This document shows, in pieces, positions 17,786-27,516 of a stretch of 64,000 bases of DNA; the stretch's first letter is position 1; each line of letters starts with the position of its first letter. A program made the translations under genes and the position numbers. The stretch is taken from the NCBI RefSeq assembly GCF_021545785.1, contig NZ_CP079801.1:3406001-3470000 (forward strand), in the 5' to 3' direction. Source of the DNA: Halopseudomonas maritima. Lineage in GTDB: Bacteria; Pseudomonadota; Gammaproteobacteria; Pseudomonadales; Pseudomonadaceae. Below the pieces are notes generated by a model that saw only the letters and a list, made by a program, of their open reading frames with translations, had not been told where the DNA came from and did no database searches.

Positions 17786-19342
17786 CTAGCGGACGAACAG
17801 CGTCAGTTGCTGGCCTGGCTGCAGGTAGCGACCAAGCTGGTTCCAGTCACGGATCTTGTCTACATCAACATTGAAGCGCTGGGCGATGGTGTAGAGCGAG
17901 TCGCCTGAGCGCACCGTGTAGGCCACGCGGCGGGTGTCGCTACCGCCAGTTGAGGCGGCGGCCTGCAGAATCAGGGTGTCGCCTACGGTCAGACCGTTGC
18001 TGGCCAGGTTGTTGTCGCGCTTGATGCGGTTGACGGTGGTGCCGTGGGCGCGGGCGATGGTCCAGAGGTTATCGCCTGAGCGAATACGATAGCGCAATGG
18101 CTCAGCGCTGCTGGCCAGCGCGCTGGCGGCGGCGTTGGTGGCCGGTGCGCTGCCGCCGAGCTCTGGCAGCATCAGGGTTTGGCCAACGCGCAACAGGTTG
18201 CCGTTGATATTGTTGATGTCGCGAATCACGCTGACGCTGAGTTGGTGACGGCGAGCGATTTGCGACAGGGTGTCGCCGCGGCGCACGCTGTAGTGCTGGT
18301 AATTGACTCGCTCATCAGCCGGCAGGCTGGCCAGCGCTGTGGTGAACTGCTCAACGTGATCGACCGGGATCAGCAACTGATATTCACCGTTGGGGGCGGT
18401 GACGCGTTGGTTGAACGCCGGGTTGAGGCTCAGCAGCTCGTCGGTCGATAGCTCGGCGAGCTCGGCAATCTTGTGCAGGTCGATCTGCTGGTCGATGGCC
18501 ACCCCGGCAAAGTAGGGCTCGTTGGCCAGACTGGGTAGTACGGTGCCGTAGGCGGTGGGGCTGTCGACAATCTGTGCCAGCGCCAGCAGTTTGGGCACGT
18601 AATTCATGGTTTCGCGCGGCAGCTGCAGATTCCAGTAGTCGGTCGGCAGACCGAGTGCTTCGTTACGTTTTATGGCGCGACCAACGCAGCCTTCGCCGCA
18701 GTTGTAAGCCGCCAGCGCCAGCAGCCAGTCGCCATCAAAGTAGTTATTCAGCAGCGTCAGGTAATCGAGCGCAGCGGTGGTGGAGGCGGTAACGTCACGG
18801 CGGCCGTCGTACCACCAGTCCTGGCGCAGGGAGAAGTTGCGGCCGGTTGAAGGAATAAACTGCCAGAGCCCGGCGGCCTGGGCACTGGAAACGGCCTGCG
18901 GGTTGTAGGCACTTTCAATAAACGGCAGCAGCGCGAGTTCCAGCGGCATCTGGCGTTCGTCCAGCTGCTCAACGACGTAGTAGAGGTAACGCTGGGCGCG
19001 GGCGGAGGTCAGTTCAAAGTAACGGGTCTGGCTGGCAAAGGCGATGCGCTGCTGGTCGATGCGTGGGTTGTCGATAGCGGCTGGGTCGAGGGTGAAACCG
19101 GCGCGAATGCGGGCCCAGAGGGTATGGGGCTTGCTAGCTTCAGGAATTGGTGAGCGGACGGAGGGGGCAACAGACGGGGTGCGGAAAGGTGAAGCGCTGA
19201 CAGGCTCGCTGGGGGTGCTAAGTTGGCCTGTCTGTCGGTAGCCCTGGCTGTCGGTGGTTTGGCAGCCGGCAATCAGCAGCATGGCTCCGAGGGAGGCTGC
19301 TGACAGCAACTTGGGCAAGATGGCAGGTACCGAAATATGCAT
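17786..19342 (-). CDS. mltD: Membrane-bound lytic murein transglycosylase D
   Basis: 518-residue outer-membrane lipoprotein that cleaves the glycan backbone, forming 1,6-anhydro-muropeptides. Lipobox LIAGC near residue 28; the SLT domain covers about 105-240 with the catalytic Glu in LLPFIESAYNPQA and the conserved AGLWQFIPSTGR and AAYNCGEG. Three LysM repeats follow at about 335-380, 408-450 and 473-516, each with the pattern 'GDTL.. IA'. Start ATG 19342 has GGGG upstream; a TTG at 19354 adds only four residues. It follows gloB on the same strand, with about 65 bases between. Confidence 0.95.
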   Translation of the reverse strand: MHISVPAILPKLLSAASLGAMLLIAGCQTTDSQGYRQTGQLSTPSEPVSASPFRTPSVAPSVRSPIPEASKPHTLWARIRAGFTLDPAAIDNPRIDQQRIAFASQTRYFELTSARAQRYLYYVVEQLDERQMPLELALLPFIESAYNPQAVSSAQAAGLWQFIPSTGRNFSLRQDWWYDGRRDVTASTTAALDYLTLLNNYFDGDWLLALAAYNCGEGCVGRAIKRNEALGLPTDYWNLQLPRETMNYVPKLLALAQIVDSPTAYGTVLPSLANEPYFAGVAIDQQIDLHKIAELAELSTDELLSLNPAFNQRVTAPNGEYQLLIPVDHVEQFTTALASLPADERVNYQHYSVRRGDTLSQIARRHQLSVSVIRDINNINGNLLRVGQTLMLPELGGSAPATNAAASALASSAEPLRYRIRSGDNLWTIARAHGTTVNRIKRDNNLASNGLTVGDTLILQAAASTGGSDTRRVAYTVRSGDSLYTIAQRFNVDVDKIRDWNQLGRYLQPGQQLTLFVR

Positions 19343-19407
19343 GGACGACCCCAAAAAATGAGGTCGATTCTATGGACCGCTATCTGGAGGGTCAAGGCAG
19401 GCAGTAG

Positions 19408-20187
19408 TTAAAAGCTGTCCTTCCATTTCCGTACGGCAGCGAAGGTCTCTGGACCGGGCGCCAGCGAGCGACCGGCCTGCGCACTGGCGGCCTGCGTCAC
19501 AGCGTCGCATTCGCTGCGTAAAAAGGGGTTGGTGCGCTTTTCCAGGGCAAGGTCGGTCGGCAGGGTCATGCGGTCGTCAGCGCGCAGCTCTTCGACCACT
19601 TCCAGGCGTACGCGGATGTCGTCATTGTCGGGCTCTACCGCTTGCGCAAAACGCAGGTTTGCCAGGGTGTACTCGTGGGTGCAGTAAATGCGGGTGCTGT
19701 CCGGCAGCGCAGCCAGGCGCGACAATGACTGGTGCATCTGCTCTGGTGTACCTTCAAACAGGCGGCCGCAACCACCGGCAAACAGGGTGTCGCCGCTGAG
19801 CAGCCAGGGGTCTCCGGCGTTGTCGCAGAAGAAGGCGATATGGCCCAAGGTGTGGCCTGGTACAGCAATCACTTCCAGCTCGAGACCAAACAGACTGATC
19901 CGTTCCCCATCTTCCAGGGCTCGGTCCCGGCCGGGGATAGTTTCGTGAGCTGGCCCCCAGACCTTGCATTGGGTGCTGGCCTTGAGCGTGTTGATACCGC
20001 CAACGTGATCAGGATGGTGGTGGGTCACCAGAATATGGCTAAGGCTGTACTCGGGGTTGCGCCCGAGCCAGACGACGACCGGCCGGGCGTCGCCGGGGTC
20101 GACCACCGCGACCTGTTGGCGCTGCTCGTCGAGCAACAGCCAGATATAGTTGTCATTGAATGCCGGTAGCGCGATAAAGGTGGACAT
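19408..20187 (-). CDS. gloB: Hydroxyacylglutathione hydrolase (glyoxalase II)
   Basis: Hydrolyses S-lactoylglutathione to D-lactate and glutathione in the cytoplasm, completing methylglyoxal detoxification. 259 residues, the standard length. Metallo-beta-lactamase motif [10 protein letters not shown] binds the two metals; [15 protein letters not shown] and CTHEYT complete the site. Start ATG 20187 ([14 protein letters not shown]) fits the family; a longer frame to 20292 would run into the divergent gene's leader. Divergent from the methyltransferase gene with 77 bases between starts. Confidence 0.96.
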   Translation of the reverse strand: MSTFIALPAFNDNYIWLLLDEQRQQVAVVDPGDARPVVVWLGRNPEYSLSHILVTHHHPDHVGGINTLKASTQCKVWGPAHETIPGRDRALEDGERISLFGLELEVIAVPGHTLGHIAFFCDNAGDPWLLSGDTLFAGGCGRLFEGTPEQMHQSLSRLAALPDSTRIYCTHEYTLANLRFAQAVEPDNDDIRVRLEVVEELRADDRMTLPTDLALEKRTNPFLRSECDAVTQAASAQAGRSLAPGPETFAAVRKWKDSF

Positions 20188-20264
20188 GGGCAGGCTAATC
20201 CTTAATGTGTTTGCCCACATCTTAACCAAATGCGGTGAGGGGCCAAGCCCCAGGTGGAGAATCC

Positions 20265-21050
20265 ATGGCACGTGGCGAGGCCACTCGTTCAATCAGTCAG
20301 GCTGACCTGTTGCGGTTGCTTCAGGAGGCGCGCCATTGGCTTGGCTCGCCGGCCGGCTTGATGCTGCTGGATGCCGAGCGGGCGGTACAGCGCGAGGTGC
20401 TGGCGGCCTGCTTCGGTCAGCACATGGTGCAGTACGGGTTGGCCCCGCAGCTGCTGACACCCGAGGTGCGAGTGCTGCGTCACTGCTGGTTGCTGGATAT
20501 GAACGGCGAGGGCGGCAGCATCGCGTCGGAGGAAGCCCACTGGCCCTTTGCGCCGCAAGCGCTGGACGTTGTGGTGTTGCACCACGGGCTGGATTTCAGC
20601 CTGTCGCCACGGGCGCTGTTGCGCGAGGCCAGTCAAGCCGTGCGGGCGGGCGGCCACCTGCTGATTTTTGGCTTCAACCCCTTGAGCACCTGGGGCTGGC
20701 AACACTATCTGGGGCGTGACTGGTTTGGTGAGGCCGGCTTTGTCAGTCCGGCGCGCTTGGAGGACTGGCTGGAGTTGCTTGGCTTTGCGGTGGAGAAACG
20801 TCTGGATGGGTGTTATCGTCCGCCGCTTGCATCGCCGACCTGGCTGCAGCGCCTGGCTTTCCTTGAATCCTTCGGACAGCGTGGTGGCCTGCCAGGCGGC
20901 GGATTTTACTGCCTGCTGGCGCGCCGTCAGATGCTCGGTGCCACACCGCAGCGCGAGCGCGGCCGGGTCTTCCCCACGTTGGTGATGCCGCCTCTGGCCG
21001 CCGGTAGCCGACGGGCGCAGAAACGGAATGGTCATGACCCAAGCGATTGA
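20265..21050 (+). CDS. Class I SAM-dependent methyltransferase
   Basis: 261-residue cytoplasmic protein of the Methyltransf_11 group, conserved next to gloB and rnhA in Pseudomonas. The usual glycine-rich motif I is not obvious; the recognisable parts are the post-I region ([17 protein letters not shown]) and motif III ([14 protein letters not shown]). Thus SAM binding is inferred from fold similarity and a degenerate motif. The ATG at 20265 is preceded by GGTGGAGA. The 3' end overlaps rnhA. Substrate unknown. Confidence 0.75.
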   Translation: MARGEATRSISQADLLRLLQEARHWLGSPAGLMLLDAERAVQREVLAACFGQHMVQYGLAPQLLTPEVRVLRHCWLLDMNGEGGSIASEEAHWPFAPQALDVVVLHHGLDFSLSPRALLREASQAVRAGGHLLIFGFNPLSTWGWQHYLGRDWFGEAGFVSPARLEDWLELLGFAVEKRLDGCYRPPLASPTWLQRLAFLESFGQRGGLPGGGFYCLLARRQMLGATPQRERGRVFPTLVMPPLAAGSRRAQKRNGHDPSD

Positions 21051-21486
21051 AATTTTTACCGATGGTGCCTGCAAGGGCAACCCTGGGCCGGGTGGCTGGG
21101 GCGTGTTGCTGCGATTGGGCGAGCATGAAAAACGCCTGTACGGCGGCGAACTGGAAACCACCAACAACCGCATGGAGCTGCTGGCTGCCATCCGTGGTCT
21201 GGAAGCCCTCAAACGCTCTGCGTCGGTGATTCTGACCACGGATTCGCAATACGTCATGAAGGGCGTGCGCGAGTGGATGCCCAACTGGAAAAAGCGTGGC
21301 TGGAAAACCGCCAGCAAGCAGCCGGTGAAAAACGTCGATTTGTGGCAGCAACTCGACGCACTGGTCAGCCAGCATGAGGTGGAGTGGCGCTGGGTGCGCG
21401 GACATACAGGGCACCGGGAGAATGAACTGGCCGACGAGCTGGCCAACATGGGTGTGCAGTACATCCTCAGTGAACGGAAGGGTTAA
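21034..21486 (+). CDS. rnhA: Ribonuclease HI
   Basis: Cuts the RNA strand of RNA-DNA hybrids; needed for primer and R-loop removal. 150 residues. Catalytic acids lie in [12 protein letters not shown] (Asp), NRMELLA (Glu), LTTDSQYV (Asp) and NELADELA (Asp), with the His of [13 protein letters not shown] 21034 has GGA at 21025-21027 at good spacing; the ATG at 21028 is too close to it. It overlaps the upstream methyltransferase gene by 17 bases and is three bases from dnaQ, so the three are probably one operon. Confidence 0.97.
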   Translation: MTQAIEIFTDGACKGNPGPGGWGVLLRLGEHEKRLYGGELETTNNRMELLAAIRGLEALKRSASVILTTDSQYVMKGVREWMPNWKKRGWKTASKQPVKNVDLWQQLDALVSQHEVEWRWVRGHTGHRENELADELANMGVQYILSERKG

Positions 21487-21489
21487 AGC

Positions 21490-22221
21490 ATGCGTGAAGT
21501 GGTACTGGATACCGAAACAACGGGTATCGAGCACAAGGAAGGGCATCGGATTATCGAGATCGGCTGTGTCGAGGTGATTGGCCGGCGCCTGACCGGGCGG
21601 CACTATCACGTCTATATCAACCCCGAGCGAGACATTGATGAAGGTGCCCAGGCGGTGCACGGCATTTCCAGCGAGTTTCTTGCGGACAAGCCGCTTTTCG
21701 CCGATATCGCCGATGACTTCATGAACTTCATCACCGGGGCCCGGTTGGTCATCCATAACGCCGCGTTTGACGTTGGCTTTATCGACAGTGAGCTGACCAG
21801 GCTCAATCGCGGGCATGGTGTCGTGGCGGAGCACTGTTCGGTGCTGGATACCCTGGCCATGGCGCGGGAAAAACACCCTGGGCAGCGCAACAGCCTGGAC
21901 GCCCTGTGCAAGCGCTATGGCGTAGATAACTCGCAGCGTGATCTGCACGGCGCCTTGCTCGATGCCGAGATCCTGGCAGACGTCTACCTGACCATGACCG
22001 GCGGCCAGACCGCGTTGTCGCTGGCCGCTAACGGCCAAGGCGATGGCGAGGGTGGTAACACCGCCAGCGCCATTCGCCGCATCGACCCGGCGCTACGCCA
22101 GCAACTGCAGGTACTGCGCGCCAATGACGTCGAGCTGCAGGCCCACGAGGCGCGCCTGGACGCGCTGGAAAAGGCGGCCGGCTTCGCCTTTTGGCGAGGT
22201 GCGCCAGAGCAGCAGGGTTGA
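21490..22221 (+). CDS. dnaQ: DNA polymerase III epsilon subunit (proofreading exonuclease)
   Basis: 3'-5' proofreading subunit of the replicative polymerase core. 243 residues. DEDDh exonuclease: DTETTG (ExoI), VIHNAAFDVGF (ExoII), HGALLDAEILADVY (ExoIIIe, catalytic His then Asp). A flexible stretch (about 185-205, GQGDGEGGNTAS) leads to the C-terminal part that binds the alpha subunit. Three bases after rnhA; the rnhA-dnaQ pair is more often divergent in enterobacteria, but tandem in Pseudomonas. Terminator follows. Confidence 0.97.
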   Translation: MREVVLDTETTGIEHKEGHRIIEIGCVEVIGRRLTGRHYHVYINPERDIDEGAQAVHGISSEFLADKPLFADIADDFMNFITGARLVIHNAAFDVGFIDSELTRLNRGHGVVAEHCSVLDTLAMAREKHPGQRNSLDALCKRYGVDNSQRDLHGALLDAEILADVYLTMTGGQTALSLAANGQGDGEGGNTASAIRRIDPALRQQLQVLRANDVELQAHEARLDALEKAAGFAFWRGAPEQQG

Positions 22222-22251
22222 GCAGCCGACGCCAGCCTTGTTAGCTGATAC

Positions 22252-22279
22252 AAAAACGCCCCGCTGAGCGGGGCGTTTT
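22252..22279 (+). terminator. Terminator after dnaQ, bidirectional
   Basis: AAAAACGCCCCGC, loop TGA, GCGGGGCGTTTT. A/T runs flank both sides, so it can also serve the minus-strand nhaB, whose stop is 19 bases away. Confidence 0.9.
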
Positions 22280-22297
22280 GCGTTGGCAGGTTGTCTG

Positions 22298-23791
22298 TTA
22301 CAGCCAATACGTCACCGCAAACAACCCCACACCACCCAGCACCAGCGTGTAGGGCAGCGCCATAAACACCATGCGGCCATAGGACAGGCGCACCAGCGGC
22401 GCGATAGCTGACGTCAGCAGAAACAGGAAGGCCGCCTGACCGTTGGGGGTTGCCACGCTTGGCAGGTTGGTGCCGGTATTGATGGCAATAGCCAGACGCT
22501 CGAATTGCAGCGGGCTGATCTCACCGGCATCCAGCGCTTGCTTGACCTCGCTGATGTAAACGGTAGCGACGAATACGTTGTCGCTGATCATCGACAGCAC
22601 GCCGTTGGCAATAAAGAACATGCTGGGTTGCTGCTCGGGCGGCAAGGCCAGCACCGCATGGATAACCGGGCTGAACAGGTGCTGCTCGTGGATCACCGCC
22701 ACGATGGCAAAAAACACTATCAGCAGCGAAGTGAACGGCAGTGCCTCCTGGAACGCTTTGCCAATCTGGTGCTCATCGGTGATGCCGTTGAATGAGGCGA
22801 TCAGAATGATCACCATCAGGCCAATAAATCCGACCTCGGCCAGGTGTAGCGCCAGACCGATAACCAGCAACACCGCGGCGAGTGCCTGAATCAGCAGCGC
22901 TGCACGCTGCGGGCCTCGGCGTTTGGCCTGTTCGGCGGTGGCAAAATCCTCCAGCACTCGGCGTACCGGACGCGGCAGGCGAGCGCCGTAGCCAAACCAG
23001 CTGGTCTTCTCCAGCAGCAGGCAGGTCACCAGTCCGCTGGCCAGCACCGGCATGCTGACCGGCGCCATCAACAGGAAGAATTCAACAAAGTCCCAGCCTG
23101 CAACGCCCGCTATCAGCAGGTTCTGCGGTTCGCCCACCAGGGTGCAGACGCCACCCAGTGCGGTGCCCACCGCGCCATGCATCAACAGGCTGCGCAGAAA
23201 GGCACGAAACTGCTCCAGGTGCTCTCGCTGACGTGGGTCCTCGTCTGGGTCCAGGGTGCCATCGTCCCCGGGTACGGTGGAGGCAACCTTGTGGTAAACG
23301 CCGTAGAAGCCCACCGCAACCGTAATGATCACAGCGGTCACCGTCAGCGCATCGAGAAACGCCGACAGCACGGCTGCGACCAGGCAAAACAGCAGCGCCA
23401 GCACGGATTTGGAGCGCACACCGAGGATCAGTTTGGTGAAGGTCAGCAGTAGCAGATCCTTCATGAAGTAGATGCCCGCCACCATGAACATCAGCAGCAG
23501 TATCACCGGAAAGTTGCCGAGCACCTCCCGGTATAGCGCGTCGGGTGTGGCCATGCCGATCAGCAGGGCCTCCAGCGCCAGCAGGCCGCCGGGCAGCAGG
23601 GGGTAGCATTTAAGGGCCATGGCCAGGGTAAAGATAAACTCTACCACCAGCAGCCAGCCGGTCAGGTAGGGGCCAAGCAGCCACATGGCCAGCGGATTGA
23701 GCAGCAAGAAGGCGACAATGGTGCGCTTGTACCAACCCGGCGCCTGGCCGAGAAAGTTCTGCGCCAACGCCGGGATAAGGGCATCAGACAT
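22298..23791 (-). CDS. nhaB: Na+/H+ antiporter NhaB
   Basis: 497-residue inner-membrane protein exchanging sodium for protons; important for pH and salt tolerance. Around 12 hydrophobic helices. NhaB-type stretches include APGWYKRTI at the N-terminus, [47 protein letters not shown] and [20 protein letters not shown]. No regulator gene is adjacent. The 347-base gap upstream is AT-richer than its surroundings. Confidence 0.95.
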   Translation of the reverse strand: MSDALIPALAQNFLGQAPGWYKRTIVAFLLLNPLAMWLLGPYLTGWLLVVEFIFTLAMALKCYPLLPGGLLALEALLIGMATPDALYREVLGNFPVILLLMFMVAGIYFMKDLLLLTFTKLILGVRSKSVLALLFCLVAAVLSAFLDALTVTAVIITVAVGFYGVYHKVASTVPGDDGTLDPDEDPRQREHLEQFRAFLRSLLMHGAVGTALGGVCTLVGEPQNLLIAGVAGWDFVEFFLLMAPVSMPVLASGLVTCLLLEKTSWFGYGARLPRPVRRVLEDFATAEQAKRRGPQRAALLIQALAAVLLVIGLALHLAEVGFIGLMVIILIASFNGITDEHQIGKAFQEALPFTSLLIVFFAIVAVIHEQHLFSPVIHAVLALPPEQQPSMFFIANGVLSMISDNVFVATVYISEVKQALDAGEISPLQFERLAIAINTGTNLPSVATPNGQAAFLFLLTSAIAPLVRLSYGRMVFMALPYTLVLGGVGLFAVTYWL

Positions 23792-24138
23792 GGTTAATAT
23801 CCTGTATTAAAGGGGAAAGTGCGTTGAGCAGTGCGCTGGGGCCAGCGGGCTGTTCGATGAACTCTCTGTGAGCGGTCGGGAGCTTAGCGCAAATCGAGCG
23901 GCGGTGTGGCCCGTCGATGGTGTTGGTCCAGTGCGCTTTTAGTCCCGGTTTGCGCTGAATTATCAGTCCAGCAGATCGCATTTTCAGTATCTTAGGCTGC
24001 TTTGCTGAGTTTTTGGTTATGGTGTTTGCCGGTCGGCTTGTTATAGTCACGCTACTACAACCGTCTGACAGTGGGATCTGCGCTGAGTCAATTTCTGCGC
24101 GTTTATCAGACGCATTCACAAAAGAAGAAGGTCTAACG
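23792..24138. other. Intergenic region between nhaB and the crotonase operon
   Basis: 347 bases between divergent genes. TATAGT at about 24043-24048 could be a -10 for the plus-strand operon but the -35 is weak. No PsrA-like GAAAC-N4-GTTTG site, no clear inverted repeat and no convincing ORF. Its plus-strand part is open in the crotonase frame, but the RBS argues against use. Confidence 0.4.
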
Positions 24139-24951
24139 ATGCCGGAGTTCAAGACGCTGCTGGTTGAGCAGATCGGTAAGGTCGCTCATATCCAGATTAA
24201 CCGCCCTGAAAAGATCAACGCCATGAATCGCGCGTTTTGGGAAGAGATGATTCAGGCATTTGCCTGGGTAGACGATACCCCAGAGGTGCGATGTGCGGTG
24301 ATCTCTGGCGCTGGTAAGCATTTCTCTGCCGGTATCGACCTGCAGATGCTGGCAGAAGCCGCCGCAGGCATGAACCCGGACATTGGCCGCAAGGCCGAGA
24401 CCATTCGCCGCAATGTGCTGCAGCTGCAGCAATCGTTCAATGTGATAGATCGTTGCCGCAAGCCGGTCATTGCTGCCATTCACGGGTATTGCATTGGCGG
24501 TGCCATTGACCTGATCTCAGCCTGCGACATGCGTTACAGCACCGAAGATGCGCACTTCTCGATCAAGGAAATCGACATGGGGATGGCTGCTGATGTGGGC
24601 ACCCTGCAGCGATTGCCGCGCATTATCGGCGATGGCATGATGCGGGAATTGGCCTATACCGGCCGTGCCGTTGACGGTCAGGAAGCTGCGCGCATCGGCC
24701 TGGTCAATCGCACCTGGCCGGATTATGAACAGTTGCTGGCCGGCGTGCTGGAATTGGCGCAGCAGATTGCCAGCAAGTCGCCTCTGGCCATACGTGGCAC
24801 CAAGGAAATGATCCGCTTCAGCCGCGACCACAGCGTCGAAGACGGCCTGAATTACATCGCTACCTGGAATGCGGCGATGCTGCAATCCGATGATCTGAAA
24901 GCCGCAGTAATGGCACACATGAGCAAGCAAACGCCAGAGTTTGCCGACTGA
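24139..24951 (+). CDS. Crotonase-family protein, likely delta(3,5)-delta(2,4)-dienoyl-CoA isomerase
   Basis: 270 residues of the enoyl-CoA hydratase/isomerase superfamily. CoA/oxyanion segments KHFSAGIDLQML and HGYCIGGAIDL are present. The stretch FSIKEIDMGMAADVGTLQRLP closely follows mammalian ECH1, where the Asp of 'IDL', the Glu of 'KE' and the Asp of 'AADVG' are the catalytic acids; all three are present. This predicts isomerisation of 3,5-dienoyl-CoA during oxidation of odd-position unsaturated fatty acids. ATG 24139 follows AGAAGAAGG. First gene of a probable four-gene operon. Confidence 0.85.
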   Translation: MPEFKTLLVEQIGKVAHIQINRPEKINAMNRAFWEEMIQAFAWVDDTPEVRCAVISGAGKHFSAGIDLQMLAEAAAGMNPDIGRKAETIRRNVLQLQQSFNVIDRCRKPVIAAIHGYCIGGAIDLISACDMRYSTEDAHFSIKEIDMGMAADVGTLQRLPRIIGDGMMRELAYTGRAVDGQEAARIGLVNRTWPDYEQLLAGVLELAQQIASKSPLAIRGTKEMIRFSRDHSVEDGLNYIATWNAAMLQSDDLKAAVMAHMSKQTPEFAD

Positions 24952-24993
24952 TCGGCCAAGGCGCAGTGCAGGGATGGTGGGAGACTGATCGCT

Positions 24994-26661
24994 ATGTTAA
25001 CCGGTACCACGTCGCTTGATCTTGTCAGGGATGAACTCTTCACCAGCATGGCTGAGGTAGAGGATCTACTGCAGCAGTTTCTGGAAGACAGGCAAAATGG
25101 CAGTTTGCTGCAGCAGTCGATCGAGGGGCTGCAACAGCTGCGCGGCACCCTGGCGCTGATCGAGCTCAAGGGCGCTGCCGAACTGCTGGATGAAATGACC
25201 GCGCTGGCGACCGATATTCCGGTGCACGAAGGTGAAGAGCGCAACGAACCGCTGGCGGCGCTGTGTGATGCCCTGTTTCTGTTGCAGCGCTATCTTGATC
25301 AGGCGCGTCAGAATGGCCGTGAGCGGCCAGAGCTGCTGCTGCCGATGATCAACCAGCTGCGCCGTCACCGTGCTGGCGCAGCGCCCCTGCCTGACAGCCA
25401 TTTCTATCCTTTGCCGGTGGCCGGTCTGCCACTCAAGCTGCGCCCCGGCGTCACCGATGCACCCAACCCGAAAACCTTTGCGCGGCTGCGTCAGATGTAT
25501 CAGTTGGGTCTGCTGGGTCTGCTGCGTGAGGACGGCTTGTCGGCCTCCGCACCACTGATGCAGCGGGCGCTGATGCGTTTCGAGACGTGTCTGGGCAGCC
25601 GCATGGCGACGCTGTGCTGGGTGGCCGGCGCTGCACTGGAATCGCTGGAGCAGTCGGCGCTGGAGCTGACGCCGGCACGCAAGCGCCTGTTTGCCCAGCT
25701 GGACCGGGAAATCAAGCGACATGCGGTGTCCGCAGCTGAACCGGTGAACGAACCGCTGCTGCGTGAACTGCTGTATCTGGTGGCCCTGGCGGACTCCAAC
25801 TGCCTGCGCTGCCAGGAGGTTGTGCGCGCCTATCAGCTACCGGACCCTGGCTACACCGAGATCGAGATTCAGGATGCCTTTAGCCGGCTGCGTGGTCCGG
25901 GCATCGACGTCATGCACTCGGTTGCCGAAGCCCTGCGCGAAGAGATCACGGCCATCAAGGATTTGCTGGACCTGCTGGCCCGTAACGCGGGTGACCCTGA
26001 GCAGTCGCTTGAAACCCTCAGTGGCAGCCTGGAGCGCCTGTGGAAAACCCTGAACATGCTTGATATTCAGGCCGAATCGGAGGGTATCAAGGCCGCGGCA
26101 ACCCAGCTGAGTCGCTGGGAGAGTGGTGATATCGCTGCACTGGAGCAGGTGGCTGATGCAGTGCTGCGCGCAGAAACAGCGGTCAACCGTCTGGATGTTG
26201 CGGGTGAAGAGGGCGAGTTGGCTGCGGCTGATGGCGTTGGCTACGGTGAGCCGCTGGAGCTGAAAGAGGCTCGTATCGTGCTGATCGAAGAGTCTCAAGC
26301 CGGGTTGGCCCTCGCCAAGCGTGCGATTACCGCCTACATGGAGTCCGGCAACGATGCCATGCACCTGCTGAACGTGCCGCCCTCGCTGGAAACCGTGCGC
26401 GGCGGTTTGGTGTTCTTGGGAATGACGCGTGCGGCCAATGTGATTCATATGGCCGCCAGTTTTATCCGCGAAACCATGCTCGAGCGTAAACAGGTGCCGC
26501 AGGATGCCCAACTGGAAGTGCTGGCAGACGCGCTCACCAGCATTGAATTTTATCTCGAGTCGGCCGAGCGCGCCGCTGTTGCGACTGGTGACGTGCTGGC
26601 GCTGGCGGAGGAAAGTCTGGCCGAGCTCGGCTATGCCGTACCGGGGAACCCCTCTGCATGA
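24994..26661 (+). CDS. Protein with degenerate Hpt-like repeats, similar to the ChpA/PilL N-terminus
   Basis: 555 residues, almost all helical, cytoplasmic. It resembles the non-catalytic N-terminal part of the type IV pilus chemotaxis kinase ChpA, without receiver, CheW or ATPase domains. Three segments have the Hpt helix pattern but no histidine at the expected place: QQLRGTLALIELKGAAELL (about 45-65), ERLWKTLNMLDIQAESEGI (about 346-365) and ETVRGGLVFLGMTRAANVI (about 468-487). It therefore looks like a scaffold or phospho-mimic rather than a phosphotransfer protein. It overlaps nudC by four bases. Function unknown. Confidence 0.7.
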   Translation: MLTGTTSLDLVRDELFTSMAEVEDLLQQFLEDRQNGSLLQQSIEGLQQLRGTLALIELKGAAELLDEMTALATDIPVHEGEERNEPLAALCDALFLLQRYLDQARQNGRERPELLLPMINQLRRHRAGAAPLPDSHFYPLPVAGLPLKLRPGVTDAPNPKTFARLRQMYQLGLLGLLREDGLSASAPLMQRALMRFETCLGSRMATLCWVAGAALESLEQSALELTPARKRLFAQLDREIKRHAVSAAEPVNEPLLRELLYLVALADSNCLRCQEVVRAYQLPDPGYTEIEIQDAFSRLRGPGIDVMHSVAEALREEITAIKDLLDLLARNAGDPEQSLETLSGSLERLWKTLNMLDIQAESEGIKAAATQLSRWESGDIAALEQVADAVLRAETAVNRLDVAGEEGELAAADGVGYGEPLELKEARIVLIEESQAGLALAKRAITAYMESGNDAMHLLNVPPSLETVRGGLVFLGMTRAANVIHMAASFIRETMLERKQVPQDAQLEVLADALTSIEFYLESAERAAVATGDVLALAEESLAELGYAVPGNPSA

Positions 26662-27494
26662 GATCTTTCCGGCTGTTTGAACCAGCCACCCGTTTGCAAA
26701 ATACCGCCCACGACGGGGTGGTTGTGGTGTATCACCAAAATCAGTTTGCGATGTTTGAGGGGCGGCTGCTGCTCGACCCTGATCAGGTCATGTACTTTGG
26801 CGACACCGCCCATCGCCTGACGCTGGGCCACCTTGATGGTCGCCCGTGTGAGCTGATTCACTTGAGCAGCAGTGTCGACATGCCCGGTCTTAGCTGGCAC
26901 GGCCTGCGCACGTTGATCGGCCAGGTAGACGACTCGCTATTCCGTCTGCTGGGGCTGGCGCAGCAGCTCGACGCCTGGTATCGCAGTCATCGCTATTGTG
27001 GCAGCTGCGGCCAGCCGATGCAGGCGCGCGAAGATGAGCGTGCCATGGAGTGCGAACCCTGCCAGCGCCGTGAGTACCCCAAGCTGGCACCGTGCATCAT
27101 TGTCTTGATTACCCGTGGCCGGGAGGTTCTGCTGGCCCGGGCACCACACTTTCCGCCCGGATTTTTCAGCACCCTGGCCGGCTTCATCGAGCCGGGTGAG
27201 TCGGCAGAGGAATGCTTGCATCGCGAGGTCAAGGAAGAGGTCAATCTTGAGGTCGCGCAGCCGCGTTATTTGGGTAGTCAAAGCTGGCCATTTCCCAACT
27301 CGTTGATGCTCGGGTTTCATGCCGAGTACCTGAGTGGCGAGATCGTTCCGCAACCGGGTGAAATTGAGGAAGCGCACTGGTGGTCAGTTGATGACCTGCC
27401 GCGCCTGCCACCCAGAGGTACTATCTCGCGCTGGCTGGTGGACTGTTATCTGGCCGAACTGGATGGCACGCCGATGCCTCCGGTTCCCGCCTGA
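26658..27494 (+). CDS. nudC: NAD(H) / RNA-cap NADH pyrophosphatase NudC
   Basis: Hydrolyses NADH to NMNH and AMP and removes NAD caps from RNA 5' ends. 278 residues: N-terminal domain 1-105, four-cysteine zinc ribbon CGSCGQ...CEPCQR at about 114-137, Nudix domain with box GFIEPGESAEECLHREVKEEV and the NudC-specific SQSWPFPNSLM. ATGA overlap with the upstream gene indicates coupling. Confidence 0.95.
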   Translation: MRSFRLFEPATRLQNTAHDGVVVVYHQNQFAMFEGRLLLDPDQVMYFGDTAHRLTLGHLDGRPCELIHLSSSVDMPGLSWHGLRTLIGQVDDSLFRLLGLAQQLDAWYRSHRYCGSCGQPMQAREDERAMECEPCQRREYPKLAPCIIVLITRGREVLLARAPHFPPGFFSTLAGFIEPGESAEECLHREVKEEVNLEVAQPRYLGSQSWPFPNSLMLGFHAEYLSGEIVPQPGEIEEAHWWSVDDLPRLPPRGTISRWLVDCYLAELDGTPMPPVPA

Positions 27495-27516
27495 GTTAGG
27501 TTAGGAGTCGCTGGTT

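Noticed and set aside
20743..22038. 431-codon minus-strand frame over rnhA and dnaQ
   Set aside because: Antisense to two secure genes.
23784..24152. 122-codon minus-strand frame upstream of nhaB
   Set aside because: Overlaps the promoter and start of the crotonase gene and the nhaB start; no RBS or domain.
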